Counted from the stretch's first letter, positions 50,368 through 60,198 are shown. The stretch: 64,000 bases of DNA from Chitinimonas taiwanensis DSM 18899 (GCF_900119825.1 NZ_FPKR01000006.1:186001-250000), one strand, 5' to 3'. Notes: a model not told the origin generated them from the letters alone. Program-made: numbers and translations.

Positions 50368-52257
50368 TCAGCTGGTCACGCGATTACGGCCGGCATGCTT
50401 GGCGCGATAGAGCGCGGCGTCGGCCTGGGCGAGCAGATTGTGCAGCTCGGCATGTTCATCGCGCAATGCCGCCACCCCGATGCTGACGGTAAAGGCCAGC
50501 AGGCGGCTATCGGCCAGCATCAGTGGCGCATTCTCCACCGCCTCACGCAGGCGCTCGGCCGCTTCCAGCGCATGGGTCAAGTCGGTCTCAGGTAGCAGGG
50601 CCACGAATTCCTCGCCACCCAGGCGCACGGCCAGATCGCCCGTGCGCAGCGTGGCATCGAGCAGGCGGGCCATACGTACCAGCACTTCGTCACCAATGCC
50701 GTGGCCGTATAGATCGTTAACCTGCTTGAAATGGTCGAGATCGATCATCAGCAGCGCCAGCGGCCTTTGGTGGCGGTGCGCCAGCTCGAACATCTCGCCG
50801 CCCTGTTCAAGAAAGCGGCGCCGGTTGGCCAGGCCGGTCAGCGCATCGGTGCCGGCTTCGTGGCTAAGCCTATGCTCGCGCGCCACGCGCTGAGTCACAT
50901 CCATCATGCTGACCAGCACATCGTCACCGCCACCATTGCCGGCCAGGAGCGTGGCCGACAGGTCCACCCAGCGCAGGGTGCCGCCGGAGGTATGCAAGGC
51001 GTACTCACGTTCGCGCACCGTGCCAGCCTCGCGCAGGGCGGCGCGGCACGCGGCCCAGTCCTCGGGCTGCGCGAACAGGCTGGCCATGGGCTGGCCGGCC
51101 AACTCGCTGACCGGCCGCCCGACCAGGTCAGCCATGTCCGGGTTCAGGTAGCGGATATGGTCGGTACTGAAATCCAGCAGGCCGAGCGCACAGGGCGAAG
51201 CTTCCACCATGCGACGCATGCGCTGCTCCTGCAGCGATAGGCGCGCCTCGCTTTGGCTCAGTGCGCGCGCCTGGCGCCCGCCGCGCCACAGCAGCAGCAA
51301 GAGCAGGCTGCCAAACACGATCAGAAACAGCAGGCCCAGCGCGGCCACCCAGGCCGATTGGCGCCAGGTGGCCAGGTAGTCGTCCTCGGCCAGCGCCACC
51401 CCCAGGCTGAACGGATAGTCGCTGAGCTGGCGCTGCACCAGCAAATAGCGGCCGCCGCTGGCATCGTGAAAGAACTGGCTCGCCTCACCCAGGCCGCTAG
51501 GCTGCAATTGGCGATCCGGCAGCGGCCGCCCGATGCGCTGGCGATTGGGCAAGGGCTTGGCGGCCACCAGATGCTGTTCGCGGTCGGCCACATAGGCCAG
51601 CCCAGACGCCCCCAGATGCAGATCGTGCAAATGGCTGAGCCAGGCCTCGATATGCACGCCGGCCAGCACGATGGCCTGCAGACGCCCACTAGGGCCGAAT
51701 ACCGGCCGGGCGAAAGCCACGCCCTCGCGCCCGCTCACGCGCAGCTGATAGGCGCCAGACACATAGAGCTGCGCCTTGGGCTGAGCCAGCACGCGCGCCA
51801 CGATGGGCAGGTCGGCGAAATCCGCACCGCGCGCGGCCGAGGTCGAATAGGCGATACGCCCGTGGGCATCCAGCACGCTGAGCACCACCACATGCGGTAG
51901 GCGCTCGGGCTTGTCGCGCAGCATCAGAATGGTTTCGAAGCCGAGCGGCTCGCTCCACTCGACCGGCGGGTCGATCGGCAGGCGCACCGCCTCGCGCGCC
52001 ACATCATCCAGCAGCAGATCAACTTCGCGCATGCTGGCCAGCGTGCGCTGCTCAAGCAGGCGGGCCGCGCTGACCGCATCAGCCAGCGCGCGCTGCTCGG
52101 CCACCTGCCGGCTGCTCCATAACCACCAGCTGAGCAGGGCGGCCACCAGCAGCAGCAATAGACCCACGCCCGCCATGATCAGCCGGGTGCTGAAGGCGAG
52201 GTGGCTATCGGATACGGAGTGCGCAGGGGCGGACACAGGTAGGCTTTGGGTACGCAA
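50368..52257 (-). CDS. Membrane diguanylate cyclase with Cache-like sensor and PAS domain
   Basis: 629 aa. Membrane helix about 27-49, a periplasmic dCACHE-like region about 55-280, second helix about 290-320, a short coiled segment, PAS about 345-450 (CALGLLDFSTDHIRYLNPDMADLVGRPV), and GGDEF about 465-629. The active site is intact as GGEEF at 547-551, and the inhibitory RxxD site is present (RTGD, 538-541), so it should make c-di-GMP and be feedback-inhibited. The start is TTG at 52257; a GTG at 52236 is possible. It is 34 bp upstream of the ECF sigma gene on the same strand, so co-transcription is plausible. Confidence 0.92.
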   Translation of the reverse strand: MRTQSLPVSAPAHSVSDSHLAFSTRLIMAGVGLLLLLVAALLSWWLWSSRQVAEQRALADAVSAARLLEQRTLASMREVDLLLDDVAREAVRLPIDPPVEWSEPLGFETILMLRDKPERLPHVVVLSVLDAHGRIAYSTSAARGADFADLPIVARVLAQPKAQLYVSGAYQLRVSGREGVAFARPVFGPSGRLQAIVLAGVHIEAWLSHLHDLHLGASGLAYVADREQHLVAAKPLPNRQRIGRPLPDRQLQPSGLGEASQFFHDASGGRYLLVQRQLSDYPFSLGVALAEDDYLATWRQSAWVAALGLLFLIVFGSLLLLLLWRGGRQARALSQSEARLSLQEQRMRRMVEASPCALGLLDFSTDHIRYLNPDMADLVGRPVSELAGQPMASLFAQPEDWAACRAALREAGTVREREYALHTSGGTLRWVDLSATLLAGNGGGDDVLVSMMDVTQRVAREHRLSHEAGTDALTGLANRRRFLEQGGEMFELAHRHQRPLALLMIDLDHFKQVNDLYGHGIGDEVLVRMARLLDATLRTGDLAVRLGGEEFVALLPETDLTHALEAAERLREAVENAPLMLADSRLLAFTVSIGVAALRDEHAELHNLLAQADAALYRAKHAGRNRVTS

Positions 52258-52336
52258 ACGAACACAGCCTCATGCTAGCTGCCGCCTGCCTGCAATGCTA
52301 TGTGCCCGTGAGCGGGCTTAGCGATGGTTCTTACGC

Positions 52337-53281
52337 TTACAGCCAGTGCGCGGCGTCGCCACGCTGCTGGTGGGCGTGCAGGATGTGCTGGAACACCCCC
52401 GGATCCTTGCGGTAGGTCAGCTCGCCGGCCGGTGGCTTGTGCCAATCCCACAGGCGCGACACCCAGAAGCGCAATGCCGCGGCGCGCAGCATCAGCGGCC
52501 AGGCTTCGCGCTCGGCCGCATTCAGCGCACGGGCAGACTGGTAGCCCGCGCACAATGCCTGCGCGCGCTGCGCATCGATCTGCCCATCGGGCAAGGCGCA
52601 CCAGTCATTGACGGTGATCGCCAGGTCGTAGATGAGGATGTCGTTACAGGCGTAATAGAAGTCGATAAAGCCGCCGATGCGGTCGCCATGCATGAGCACA
52701 TTGTCGCGGAACAGATCGGCATGGATGACCCCGCTCGGCAGATGGGCGAAGCGCGCGCGCCCCTGCTGGCTGATCTCGTTGCGCAGCATGCTGGCATCCG
52801 TACTGCTCAGATAGGGGTAGAGCTCGCTGGCCGCCGCCGTCCACCACTGCGGACCGCGCGGATTGGGCATATGGCCGGGATAGGTCTCGCCGGCGCGATG
52901 CATCTGGGCCAGCATGGCCCCCAGCGCATGGCACTGGGTGGGGCTGGGCACATCGACGGGCTCGCCCTGTAGCCAGCCCACCAGCACGGTGGGCCGGCCG
53001 CACAGGCTGTCTATCATCTCGTCGCGCTGGTTGGCGATGGGTGCGGCGCAAGCGATGCCGTGGTGGGCGAGATGGGCCATCAAGTTCACATAGAAGGGCA
53101 GCTCGCTGGCCTGCAGGGTCTCGAACAGGGTCAGCACATACTTGCCCTGCGTGGTGCTGACCGCGTAATTGGTATTGGTGATGCCGGCGGCAATGCCCTT
53201 GAGCTCGACCAGGTCGCCCAGCGAATAGCGCTTGAGCCAGGCGGCCAGCTCGGCCGGCGTAACGGTAGTGAAAACAGACAT
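52337..53281 (-). CDS. thrB: Homoserine kinase, type II (APH fold)
   Basis: 314 aa from the ATG at 53281. It is the ThrB form of betaproteobacteria and Pseudomonas, unlike the GHMP-type enzyme of E. coli: MSVFTTVTPAELAAWLKRY, GIAAGITNTNYAV near 29-41, the catalytic loop GVIHADLFRDNVLMHGD near 187-203 and IDFYYACNDILIYDLA near 208-223. It phosphorylates homoserine on the way to threonine. It lies 60 bp after the DUF2782 gene, near polA; thrB-DUF2782-polA is a conserved neighbourhood also known from Pseudomonas. Confidence 0.94.
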   Translation of the reverse strand: MSVFTTVTPAELAAWLKRYSLGDLVELKGIAAGITNTNYAVSTTQGKYVLTLFETLQASELPFYVNLMAHLAHHGIACAAPIANQRDEMIDSLCGRPTVLVGWLQGEPVDVPSPTQCHALGAMLAQMHRAGETYPGHMPNPRGPQWWTAAASELYPYLSSTDASMLRNEISQQGRARFAHLPSGVIHADLFRDNVLMHGDRIGGFIDFYYACNDILIYDLAITVNDWCALPDGQIDAQRAQALCAGYQSARALNAAEREAWPLMLRAAALRFWVSRLWDWHKPPAGELTYRKDPGVFQHILHAHQQRGDAAHWL

Positions 53282-53341
53282 GGGCGGGCTAGATCTAGGA
53301 ATGGGTTGGGGCAGCGGGCCGTGGCATGCCGGCCCGGCCAA

Positions 53342-53665
53342 TCAAAAGCGCTTGATGGTCCACTTGGGAGGGCGCAGCGTGGGCTGCCCATCGCGGCGCA
53401 CCAGCTGGCCGGTGCCATCTTCATCGCTGAGGAAATACTCGGGGCCGACCTTGGGCTTGACCTTGATCAGGTAGAGCCGCCCGGCCAGCCGGTATTCGGT
53501 CACGGTGGCATCGGCCTTTTCGACGATGGTCACTTCCGGCTCGATCACCGCCTCGTCGGCGGTGCCGCTGGGGATGGCCGGCGGTGGCGGCACTTCCAGC
53601 GGGGTATCGGCGGCAATGGGAGCACCACTGGCGAGCAGGGATAGGGCAATCAGACAGTGGCGCAT
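53342..53665 (-). CDS. DUF2782 periplasmic protein
   Basis: 107 aa with a signal peptide (1-19, cleavage after IAA). The mature part is Pro/Glu-rich at first, then PEVTIVEKADATVTEYRLAGRLYLIKVKPKVGPEYFLSDEDG, the DUF2782 pattern, ending in Pro-Pro-Lys-Trp. Members are small, single-domain periplasmic proteins of unknown function that sit between thrB and polA. The gene is 19 bp downstream of the LOG-family gene and 60 bp upstream of thrB, on one strand. No catalytic residues are evident. Confidence 0.85.
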   Translation of the reverse strand: MRHCLIALSLLASGAPIAADTPLEVPPPPAIPSGTADEAVIEPEVTIVEKADATVTEYRLAGRLYLIKVKPKVGPEYFLSDEDGTGQLVRRDGQPTLRPPKWTIKRF

Positions 53666-53684
53666 GGTGGGCTCCGGTAGGCGC

Positions 53685-54419
53685 TTACAGACTCAGTTGC
53701 ATTTCGCGTTCGGCCGGGCTGAGGCCAAAACCGCGGGTTTCGTAGAATTTGAAGATAGCATCGACCACCGCATGCGGTTCGTCGATGACCTGCATCAAAT
53801 CCAGATCGGCGGGATTGATCATGCCCTCGGCCAAGAGCGTGTTGCGCAGCCAGTCGAGCAGACCGCCCCAGAACGCACTGCCGACCAGAATGATGGGCAT
53901 CTTGCGGCTCTTGCCGGTCTGGATCAGCGTCAGCGCCTCGCTCAATTCATCGATGGTGCCAAAGCCGCCCGGCATCACCACATAGGCGGTGGCGTTCTTC
54001 ACGAACATCACCTTGCGGGCGAAGAAGTGGCGGAAAGTCTGACTGACATCCTGGTAAGGATTGCCATGCTGTTCGTGGGGCAACTGGATATTCAGCCCCA
54101 CCGAAGGCGATTTGCCGTGGAAAGCGCCCTTGTTGGCAGCCTCCATGATGCCCGGCCCGCCGCCGGAAATCACGCTGAAGCCGGCATCGGACAGCAAACG
54201 GGCAATTTCCTCGGTGAGTTTGTAGTAAGGATGGTCGCGCGGCGTGCGCGCCGAACCGAACAGCGACACGGCCGGCTGGATGGCCTGCAGGCGCTCGGTC
54301 GCTTCGACGAATTCGGACATAATCTCGAAAACCCGCCACGCCTCGCGCGAGCGGTAGGCCTGGCTGGCGGCCATGGCGGCCGGATCGGTGTCGCTGGGGA
54401 GTTTGCTGTGGGCACTCAT
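53685..54419 (-). CDS. LOG-family Rossmann protein (TIGR00730, nucleotide phosphoribohydrolase-like)
   Basis: 244 aa from the ATG at 54419. The family signatures are SGGGPGIMEAANKGAF (about 93-108) and MPGGFGTIDELSEALTLIQTGK (about 148-169), with the catalytic Arg/Glu pair inside. In plants LOG releases cytokinin bases; bacterial relatives hydrolyse nucleoside monophosphates to base and ribose-5-P. It has an N-terminal extension of about 35 residues before AVSLFGSARTPRDHP. It is divergent from polA (80-bp gap) and heads the DUF2782-thrB unit. Substrate is unknown. Confidence 0.88.
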   Translation of the reverse strand: MSAHSKLPSDTDPAAMAASQAYRSREAWRVFEIMSEFVEATERLQAIQPAVSLFGSARTPRDHPYYKLTEEIARLLSDAGFSVISGGGPGIMEAANKGAFHGKSPSVGLNIQLPHEQHGNPYQDVSQTFRHFFARKVMFVKNATAYVVMPGGFGTIDELSEALTLIQTGKSRKMPIILVGSAFWGGLLDWLRNTLLAEGMINPADLDLMQVIDEPHAVVDAIFKFYETRGFGLSPAEREMQLSL

Positions 54420-54498
54420 TGTTGTTCTCTTTCTTTGTTTTTCTGGATGGGCGTGGGCTGCCAAGCCATGCGCCATCTCATCTTGCTGGGGCAAACGC

Positions 54499-57261
54499 AT
54501 GTCTGATAAGACGCTCTTACTGATCGACGGTTCTTCCTACCTGTATAGAGCGTTTCACGCCATGCCGGACCTGCGCGGTCCGAAGGGCGACCCGACCGGC
54601 GCGCTGCGCGGCATCATCGCCATGCTGAAGAAGCTGGTGAAGGAGGTACCGGCCGATTATATCGGCTGCGTCTTCGACGCCAAGGGCAAGACCTTCCGCG
54701 ATGATCTCTACGCCGAGTACAAGGCGCAGCGCCCGTCCATGCCCGATGATCTGCGCGCGCAGATCGAACCCATCCATGCCGCCATCGCCGCCATGGGCCT
54801 ACCGATCCTGATGGTGGACGGCGTGGAGGCCGACGATGTGATCGGCACGCTATGCCGCAGCGCCGACGCCCAGGGCGTGAAGGTGGTGGTATCGACCGGC
54901 GACAAGGACATGGCCCAGCTAGTCACGTCCAATGTGACCCTGGTCAATACCATGAGCGAAGAGACACTGGACGAGGCCGGCGTGCTGGCGAAGTTCGGCG
55001 TGCCCCCCGCGCGCATCGTCGACTACCTGGCCCTGATCGGGGACACGGTGGACAACGTACCCGGTGTACCGAAGTGCGGGCCGAAGACTGCGGTGAAGTG
55101 GCTGTCGGAGTACGACAGCCTGGATGGCGTGATGGCGAATGCCGACAAGATCGGCGGCGTGGTCGGCCAGAACCTGCGCGACACGCTGGATTGGCTGCCG
55201 ATGGCGCGCACCCTGGTCACCATCAAGTGCGATGTGGACCTGAGCCGCGAGATGCCACAAGGCCTGGCCAGCATCGCGCCGCGCGATGCCGACAAGCCCA
55301 GACTGATCAGCCTGTTCGAGAACTATGGCTTCAAGGGCTGGCTGGGCGAGCTGAAGGGCGACGCCGCCATCGGCGACAAGATCGCCGCCGAGGGCAATGC
55401 CAGCGCGCTGCGCCCCTTCGCACCCAGCGAAGACATGGGAGAGCTGACGGAGCTGGCGCGCGATTACGCGACCATCCTGAATGAAACCGAACTCGATACC
55501 TGGATTGCCAAGCTGAACGTGGCCGACATCGTGGCCGTGGATACTGAGACCGATAGCCTGGAACCGCTGCAGGCGCATATCGTCGGCATCAGCTTTGCCA
55601 CCGCGGCCGGCGCGGCCGCCTATTTGCCGCTAGCCCACCGCTATGCCGATGCGCCCGAGCAATTGCCGCTGGAGGCCGCGCTGGCCAAGCTCAAACCTTG
55701 GCTGGAAGACGCGGGCAAGAAGAAGGTCGGCCAGAACCTCAAGTACGACCAGCATGTGTTTGCCAACCACGGCATTGCCCTGGCCGGCATTGCCGAAGAC
55801 ACGCTGCTGCAAAGCTATGTGCTGGACAGCACCGAGCGCCACGGCATGGACGAGCTGGCGGCCAAGCATCTGGGCCTGAAGGCGATCAGCTATGAAGAGG
55901 TGGCGGGTAAGGGCGCCAAGCAGATCGGCTTTGCCGAGGTGGCCATCGATGTGGCCACGCGCTATTCGGCCGAGGATGCCGACATCACCCTACGTCTGCA
56001 CGAGGCCTTCGCGCCGCGCCTGGCGCAGGAACCGCGCCTCGATTTCGTCTACCGCCAAATCGAGCTGCCCTCGCGCGAGGTGCTGTTCAAGATGGAACGT
56101 CATGGCGTGCTGCTCGATAGCGCGCTATTGCACAAGCAAAGCCATGAACTTGGCCAGAGCATCCTCAAGCTCGAGCAGGAGGCCTTTGAGCTGGCTGGTC
56201 AACCGTTCAACCTCGGTTCGCCCAAGCAGATCGGCGAGATCCTGTTCGACAAGCTCAAGCTGCCGGTGAAGAAGAAAACCCCCAAGGGCGCACCGAGTAC
56301 CGATGAGGACGTGCTGACCGAGCTGGCCCAGGACTACCCGCTGCCGGCCAAGCTGCTGCAGCACCGCAGCCTGTCCAAGCTCAAGTCCACCTATACCGAC
56401 AAGCTGCCGCTGATGGTCAACCCGCGCACCGGCCGCGTGCATACCAATTACGGCCAAGCCACCGCAGTAACCGGCCGGCTGGCCAGCAATGACCCGAACC
56501 TGCAGAACATCCCGGTGCGCACGGCCGAGGGTCGTCGCATCCGCGAGGCGTTTATCGCCGCGCCGGGCTGCCAGATCGTCAGCGCCGACTATTCGCAGAT
56601 CGAGCTGCGCATCATGGCTCACCTGAGTGGCGACGAGGGTATGTTGAGAGCCTTTGAAGCCGGCATCGATATTCACCGCGCCACCGCGGCCGAGGTATTC
56701 GGCGCCACTCCCGAGACGGTAACGAGCGACCAGCGCCGCTATGCGAAGGCGATCAACTTCGGCCTGATCTACGGCATGAGCGCGTTTGGCCTGGCGGCCC
56801 AGCTCGATATCGAGCGCAGCGCCGCACAGAACTATATCGACCGCTACTTCGCCCGCTACCCCGGCGTGGCCGTGTATATGCAGACCACGCGCGAATTCGC
56901 GCGCGAGCATGGCTATGTGGAAACCTGGTTTGGCCGCCGCCTGTGGCTGCCGGCCATCCACTCCAAGAACCAGGGCCTGCGCACCGGCGCCGAGCGCGCC
57001 GCCATCAACGCGCCCATGCAGGGTACGGCGGCCGACCTGATCAAGCTGGCCATGGTGGCCGTGCAGGACTGGCTCGAAGCCGATGGTCTCAAGAGCCGGC
57101 TGATCATGCAGGTGCACGATGAACTGGTACTGGAAGTGCCGCAGGCCGAGCTGGAACTGGTGAAAGTGAAGCTACCGGCGCTGATGGCCGGCGTGGCCTC
57201 GCTGAAAGTGCCGCTCTTGGCCGAGGTCGGCGTAGGACCGAGCTGGGAAGCCGCCCACTAG
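54499..57261 (+). CDS. polA: DNA polymerase I
   Basis: 920 aa from the ATG at 54499. 5'-3' exonuclease domain 1 to about 290 (LLIDGSSYLYRAFHAMP; VEADDVIGTL; GDTVDNVPGVPKCGPKTA). 3'-5' proofreading domain about 320-515 with its metal ligands intact (VAVDTETDSLEPL, LKYDQHVF, YSAEDADIT). Polymerase domain with motif A VSADYSQIELRIMAHLSGDEG near 694, motif B RRYAKAINFGLIYGMSAFG near 745 and motif C IMQVHDELVLE near 870. It repairs gaps and replaces RNA primers. All three activities look complete. Confidence 0.98.
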   Translation: MSDKTLLLIDGSSYLYRAFHAMPDLRGPKGDPTGALRGIIAMLKKLVKEVPADYIGCVFDAKGKTFRDDLYAEYKAQRPSMPDDLRAQIEPIHAAIAAMGLPILMVDGVEADDVIGTLCRSADAQGVKVVVSTGDKDMAQLVTSNVTLVNTMSEETLDEAGVLAKFGVPPARIVDYLALIGDTVDNVPGVPKCGPKTAVKWLSEYDSLDGVMANADKIGGVVGQNLRDTLDWLPMARTLVTIKCDVDLSREMPQGLASIAPRDADKPRLISLFENYGFKGWLGELKGDAAIGDKIAAEGNASALRPFAPSEDMGELTELARDYATILNETELDTWIAKLNVADIVAVDTETDSLEPLQAHIVGISFATAAGAAAYLPLAHRYADAPEQLPLEAALAKLKPWLEDAGKKKVGQNLKYDQHVFANHGIALAGIAEDTLLQSYVLDSTERHGMDELAAKHLGLKAISYEEVAGKGAKQIGFAEVAIDVATRYSAEDADITLRLHEAFAPRLAQEPRLDFVYRQIELPSREVLFKMERHGVLLDSALLHKQSHELGQSILKLEQEAFELAGQPFNLGSPKQIGEILFDKLKLPVKKKTPKGAPSTDEDVLTELAQDYPLPAKLLQHRSLSKLKSTYTDKLPLMVNPRTGRVHTNYGQATAVTGRLASNDPNLQNIPVRTAEGRRIREAFIAAPGCQIVSADYSQIELRIMAHLSGDEGMLRAFEAGIDIHRATAAEVFGATPETVTSDQRRYAKAINFGLIYGMSAFGLAAQLDIERSAAQNYIDRYFARYPGVAVYMQTTREFAREHGYVETWFGRRLWLPAIHSKNQGLRTGAERAAINAPMQGTAADLIKLAMVAVQDWLEADGLKSRLIMQVHDELVLEVPQAELELVKVKLPALMAGVASLKVPLLAEVGVGPSWEAAH

Positions 57262-57283
57262 GCGCCATCCCGCTCCACACAGC

Positions 57284-57307
57284 AGGCCGGCTTCATGCCG
57301 GCCTTTC
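57284..57307 (+). terminator. Rho-independent terminator after polA
   Basis: AGGCCGGC (57284-57291) pairs with GCCGGCCT (57297-57304), loop TTCAT, followed by TTCTTCT. Confidence 0.75.
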
Positions 57308-57442
57308 TTCTGCCCCGGCCGCACGCTTATCGCAGCGGGTTCGCACTGGGGCGGCAAACTTTATATATTTGAATGAAACCGGCCAGCAGAGCGGTGCTGT
57401 CAGGAGGCCTCGCGCATCACCACCACGCCTGAGGGGCTCGCC

Positions 57443-59056
57443 ATGACCATGCGCACCAAACTGATCTTGCTCGTTACCGCCTTGCTGGGCCTGATGCTGT
57501 TTCTCGGCATCAACGGTCTGTTCCGCCTGGCCAGCACCAACGCGCATTTCGCCACTACCTACCAGGACCGGGTTCTGCCACTCAACCAGCTCAAGGTGGT
57601 GGCCGATATGTATGCGGTCAATATCGTCGATGTCACCCACAAGGCCAATCACCAGTCGCTGAGCGCGGCCGAGGCGCGCAAGGCGGTGGCCGAGGCACGT
57701 CAGAAGATTCAGCAGTCCTGGCAGGCCTATGCGGCCACCGAGCTGACCGCCGAGGAAAAGCAGCTGGTGCAGGAGGCAGAGGGCGCGATGCAGAAGGCCG
57801 ACACGATCGCCACCCAGCTTGATCAGCTGCTGGCCGGCGGCGATGCCGGAGCGCTGGACAGCTTTGCGCGCAGCGCGCTCTATCCGGCCATCGACCCAGT
57901 CTCCGCCGCCATCTCCAAGCTGGTGGAGCTGCAGCTGAACGAGGCGCGCAAGAATTACGAGGCCGCGCAGCGCGATTATGCGCACACGCGCAGCACCACC
58001 TGGATCACCCTGATCGCGGCCGTGCTGCTGGCCGCCGGCCTGTCCACCTGGCTGATCAGCGGCATGAACCGCAAGATCGCCACCCTGCGCGAAGTGCTGC
58101 GCCAGGCGCGCGACCAGCGCGATCTGACCCTGCGCGTACCGGTACGCGGCAATGATGAGATCGACAGCATCGCGCGTGCCTATAACGCGCTGACCGAGAA
58201 TATGCAGGGCCTGGTGCAGGCGGTGGCGCAAGCAGTCGAGCAGGTAAACGAGGAAGCGGCCCAGCTGGCCAGCACCACCGAGCAGGTGGCCAAGGCATCC
58301 GAATCAGGCGCCGAGGCGACCAGTGCGATGGCGGCCGCGGTCGAGCAGATGTCGGTCAGCATTGCCCATGTGGCCGACAGCGCGCAGGACACCCACGAGC
58401 TGGGCGCCGCCAGCCGCCAGCAGGCCGAACATGGTGCCCAGCATATCGCCGCCACGGTCAGCCAGATGCAGATGATCGACCAGGCGGTTACCGAGGCCGC
58501 CGACAAGGTCACCACGCTGGGTCTCGATGCGCAGCGCATCACCTCGGTGGTGGGCGTGATCAAGGACGTGGCCGACCAGACCAATTTGCTCGCTCTGAAT
58601 GCCGCCATCGAGGCCGCGCGCGCCGGCGAGCAGGGGCGCGGCTTCGCCGTGGTGGCGGACGAGGTGCGCAAGCTGGCCGAACGCACGGCCAATGCCACCG
58701 TGGATATCCAGCAGATGGTCAGCCAGATCGACAGCGCCAGCGGCCAGGCGGTGGCCGCCATGGGCACCACCGTGCAGCGAGCACACGAATGCGCGGCACT
58801 GGCCAGCAAGGCCGGCGAATCGATTGCCGCGATCACCCAGGGCGTGGAGCAGAGCGAGCAAGCGGTGGCCGATATTTCCGGCTCGCTGCAGGAGCATAAG
58901 GCCGGCACCCAGCTGATCGCCCAGCAGGTGGAAAAGGTCGCGCAGATTAGCGAGGAAAACACTGCCGCGGTGACCGCCATGAACCAGACTGCCAGCGCCC
59001 TCGGTCAGCTGACGCGCGATCTGCATGTGGAAGTGAGCCGCTTCCACTTCGCCTGA
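57443..59056 (+). CDS. Methyl-accepting chemotaxis protein
   Basis: 537 aa. Membrane helix about 7-27, a periplasmic four-helix-bundle sensor (4HB_MCP type) about 28-188, second helix about 190-208, HAMP about 210-262, and a signalling domain to the end. The hairpin tip [42 protein letters not shown] (about 373-414) is the universally conserved kinase-contact region. No C-terminal CheR/CheB tether pentapeptide is visible. The ligand is unknown. No che or flagellar genes are nearby, so it is an orphan receptor. It is preceded by a 181-bp gap with a TATATA-rich stretch at 57,361-57,368. Confidence 0.93.
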   Translation: MTMRTKLILLVTALLGLMLFLGINGLFRLASTNAHFATTYQDRVLPLNQLKVVADMYAVNIVDVTHKANHQSLSAAEARKAVAEARQKIQQSWQAYAATELTAEEKQLVQEAEGAMQKADTIATQLDQLLAGGDAGALDSFARSALYPAIDPVSAAISKLVELQLNEARKNYEAAQRDYAHTRSTTWITLIAAVLLAAGLSTWLISGMNRKIATLREVLRQARDQRDLTLRVPVRGNDEIDSIARAYNALTENMQGLVQAVAQAVEQVNEEAAQLASTTEQVAKASESGAEATSAMAAAVEQMSVSIAHVADSAQDTHELGAASRQQAEHGAQHIAATVSQMQMIDQAVTEAADKVTTLGLDAQRITSVVGVIKDVADQTNLLALNAAIEAARAGEQGRGFAVVADEVRKLAERTANATVDIQQMVSQIDSASGQAVAAMGTTVQRAHECAALASKAGESIAAITQGVEQSEQAVADISGSLQEHKAGTQLIAQQVEKVAQISEENTAAVTAMNQTASALGQLTRDLHVEVSRFHFA

Positions 59057-59213
59057 GACGGCGCCCAACGCACTTGCGCGTACGCCCGCATGGCAATGCG
59101 CCTATAGTGGGCTCATGTGGCTGGCGTCACAGGATGGCAGCCACTGCGGGGCGACACCCGCAATCGCAGCAGTACTGCCACGGTACAGATGCCGGGGCAG
59201 CAAGGAGAACAGC

Positions 59214-59339
59214 ATGGCCAAGGGTCAGGTACGCGGGAATAAGGAAAGTAAGAAACCCAAGAAGGAAAAGACCGTCACCGCGCCGGTCAGCCCCTTCCTA
59301 TCCCAGATGAAGGCCGCCGAAGCCGGCAAGGCCAAGTAG
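59214..59339 (+). CDS. Conserved small basic protein (41 aa)
   Basis: 41 aa, MAKGQVRGNKESKKPKKEKT followed by a less charged end. An AAGGAG site (59202-59207) lies 6 nt before the ATG, and a textbook terminator follows, so this short gene is very likely expressed. About ten Lys residues in the first 20 suggest nucleic-acid or ribosome binding or disorder. I recall short MAKGQ-x-R-x-NKE-x-KKPK proteins in other proteobacteria but know no function. A TATAGT element lies at 59103-59108. It would be missed by length filters. Confidence 0.75.
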   Translation: MAKGQVRGNKESKKPKKEKTVTAPVSPFLSQMKAAEAGKAK

Positions 59340-59358
59340 CGCTGGGCCGCCCCACAAG

Positions 59359-59381
59359 AACCGGCGCAAGCCGGTTTTTTT
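59359..59381 (+). terminator. Rho-independent terminator after the 41-aa gene
   Basis: AACCGGC (59359-59365) pairs with GCCGGTT (59370-59376) around a GCAA tetraloop, with a run of seven T residues. Confidence 0.88.
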
Positions 59382-59478
59382 CCGTCTGTAGTTTGCCGCC
59401 GCTTTATCCGCCAGACGGCTTCAAGCCGGCGCCCGCTTAGCCGATACAGGGGGATGCATGACTGACAGGAGATCAAAA

Positions 59479-60138
59479 ATGACCAACCCCCTATCGAATT
59501 CGGGCAAGCCCACCCTGCCGCCCAGCACCAGCCGCAGCGAGGCGCGTAGCCCAAACAGCAATGCGGCGGCACCCGCCAAGCCGACCGCAAGCAGCCAAGC
59601 GGCACAGGACACTGTCAGCCTCGGTCAGGGCCGTGGCACTGACAGCGCGCTCACCTATGCCGATCCGCGCAGCATCCTGCGCGAGGAGCGCCCCGATCTC
59701 GCCAGTCTGCTCGAGCAATCGGAACGCGATGTGGCGGCCTTTATGCTGCAGCTGCGCGGCATCATCGATGAGCAGGGTCTGGAGTGGAACAAGGTATTCC
59801 GCGGCGAGCAGAAGCTCACTGCCAGCGTGGAAGAGATCGAGGCGGCCAAGGCGGCGATTGCCGAGGATGGCGAGTGGGGTGTGCGCAAGACGGCCGAGCG
59901 CATCCTGAACTTTGCCCTGGGCACCAGCGGCGGCGATGCCAGCAAGCTCGACAAGCTGCGCGCCGCCATCCAGGACGGCTTTGATCAGGCACGCGAGGCG
60001 CTGGGCGGCCAGCTGCCGCCCATTAGCGAAGACACCTATGCGGCGGTGATGGCCGAACTCGACCGCTGGGGCCAGGAGGGCATGCCAACGGGCCCGGTGT
60101 CGCTGGCGCCCAAGACCCAGGATGAGGCCGCCAACTAA
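59479..60138 (+). CDS. Uncharacterised protein with Ser/Pro-rich tail and helical core (DUF5610-like)
   Basis: 219 aa from the ATG at 59479, which has an AGGAG site (59467-59471) 7 nt upstream; an ATG at 59458 has none. Residues 1-55 are a disordered Ser/Pro/Ala/Asn-rich stretch. The rest is helical, and its end (AERILNFALGTSGGDASKLDKL, then GFDQAREALGGQLPPISEDTY and MAELDRW) strongly recalls the pattern I know as DUF5610; I cannot verify that. No signal peptide or membrane helix. It has its own terminators on both sides. No function is proposed; it could be a secreted or surface-associated substrate given the low-complexity N-terminus. Confidence 0.72.
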   Translation: MTNPLSNSGKPTLPPSTSRSEARSPNSNAAAPAKPTASSQAAQDTVSLGQGRGTDSALTYADPRSILREERPDLASLLEQSERDVAAFMLQLRGIIDEQGLEWNKVFRGEQKLTASVEEIEAAKAAIAEDGEWGVRKTAERILNFALGTSGGDASKLDKLRAAIQDGFDQAREALGGQLPPISEDTYAAVMAELDRWGQEGMPTGPVSLAPKTQDEAAN

Positions 60139-60170
60139 GGTCCGCCGCGGCAGCAGACGCCACACACATG

Positions 60171-60198
60171 AAAAAGCCGGGGCATGCCCCGGCTTTTT
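60171..60198. terminator. Bidirectional Rho-independent terminator
   Basis: A near-perfect palindrome: AAAAAGCCGGGGC (60171-60183), AT loop, GCCCCGGCTTTTT (60186-60198). It lies between the convergent DUF5610-like and 5'-nucleotidase genes. Confidence 0.92.

Noticed and set aside
59376-59400. CCGTCTG as a Neisseria-type DNA uptake sequence
   Set aside because: A single partial match after a terminator (TTTTCCGTCTG) without the flanking GAA and no repeated occurrence that I can see.
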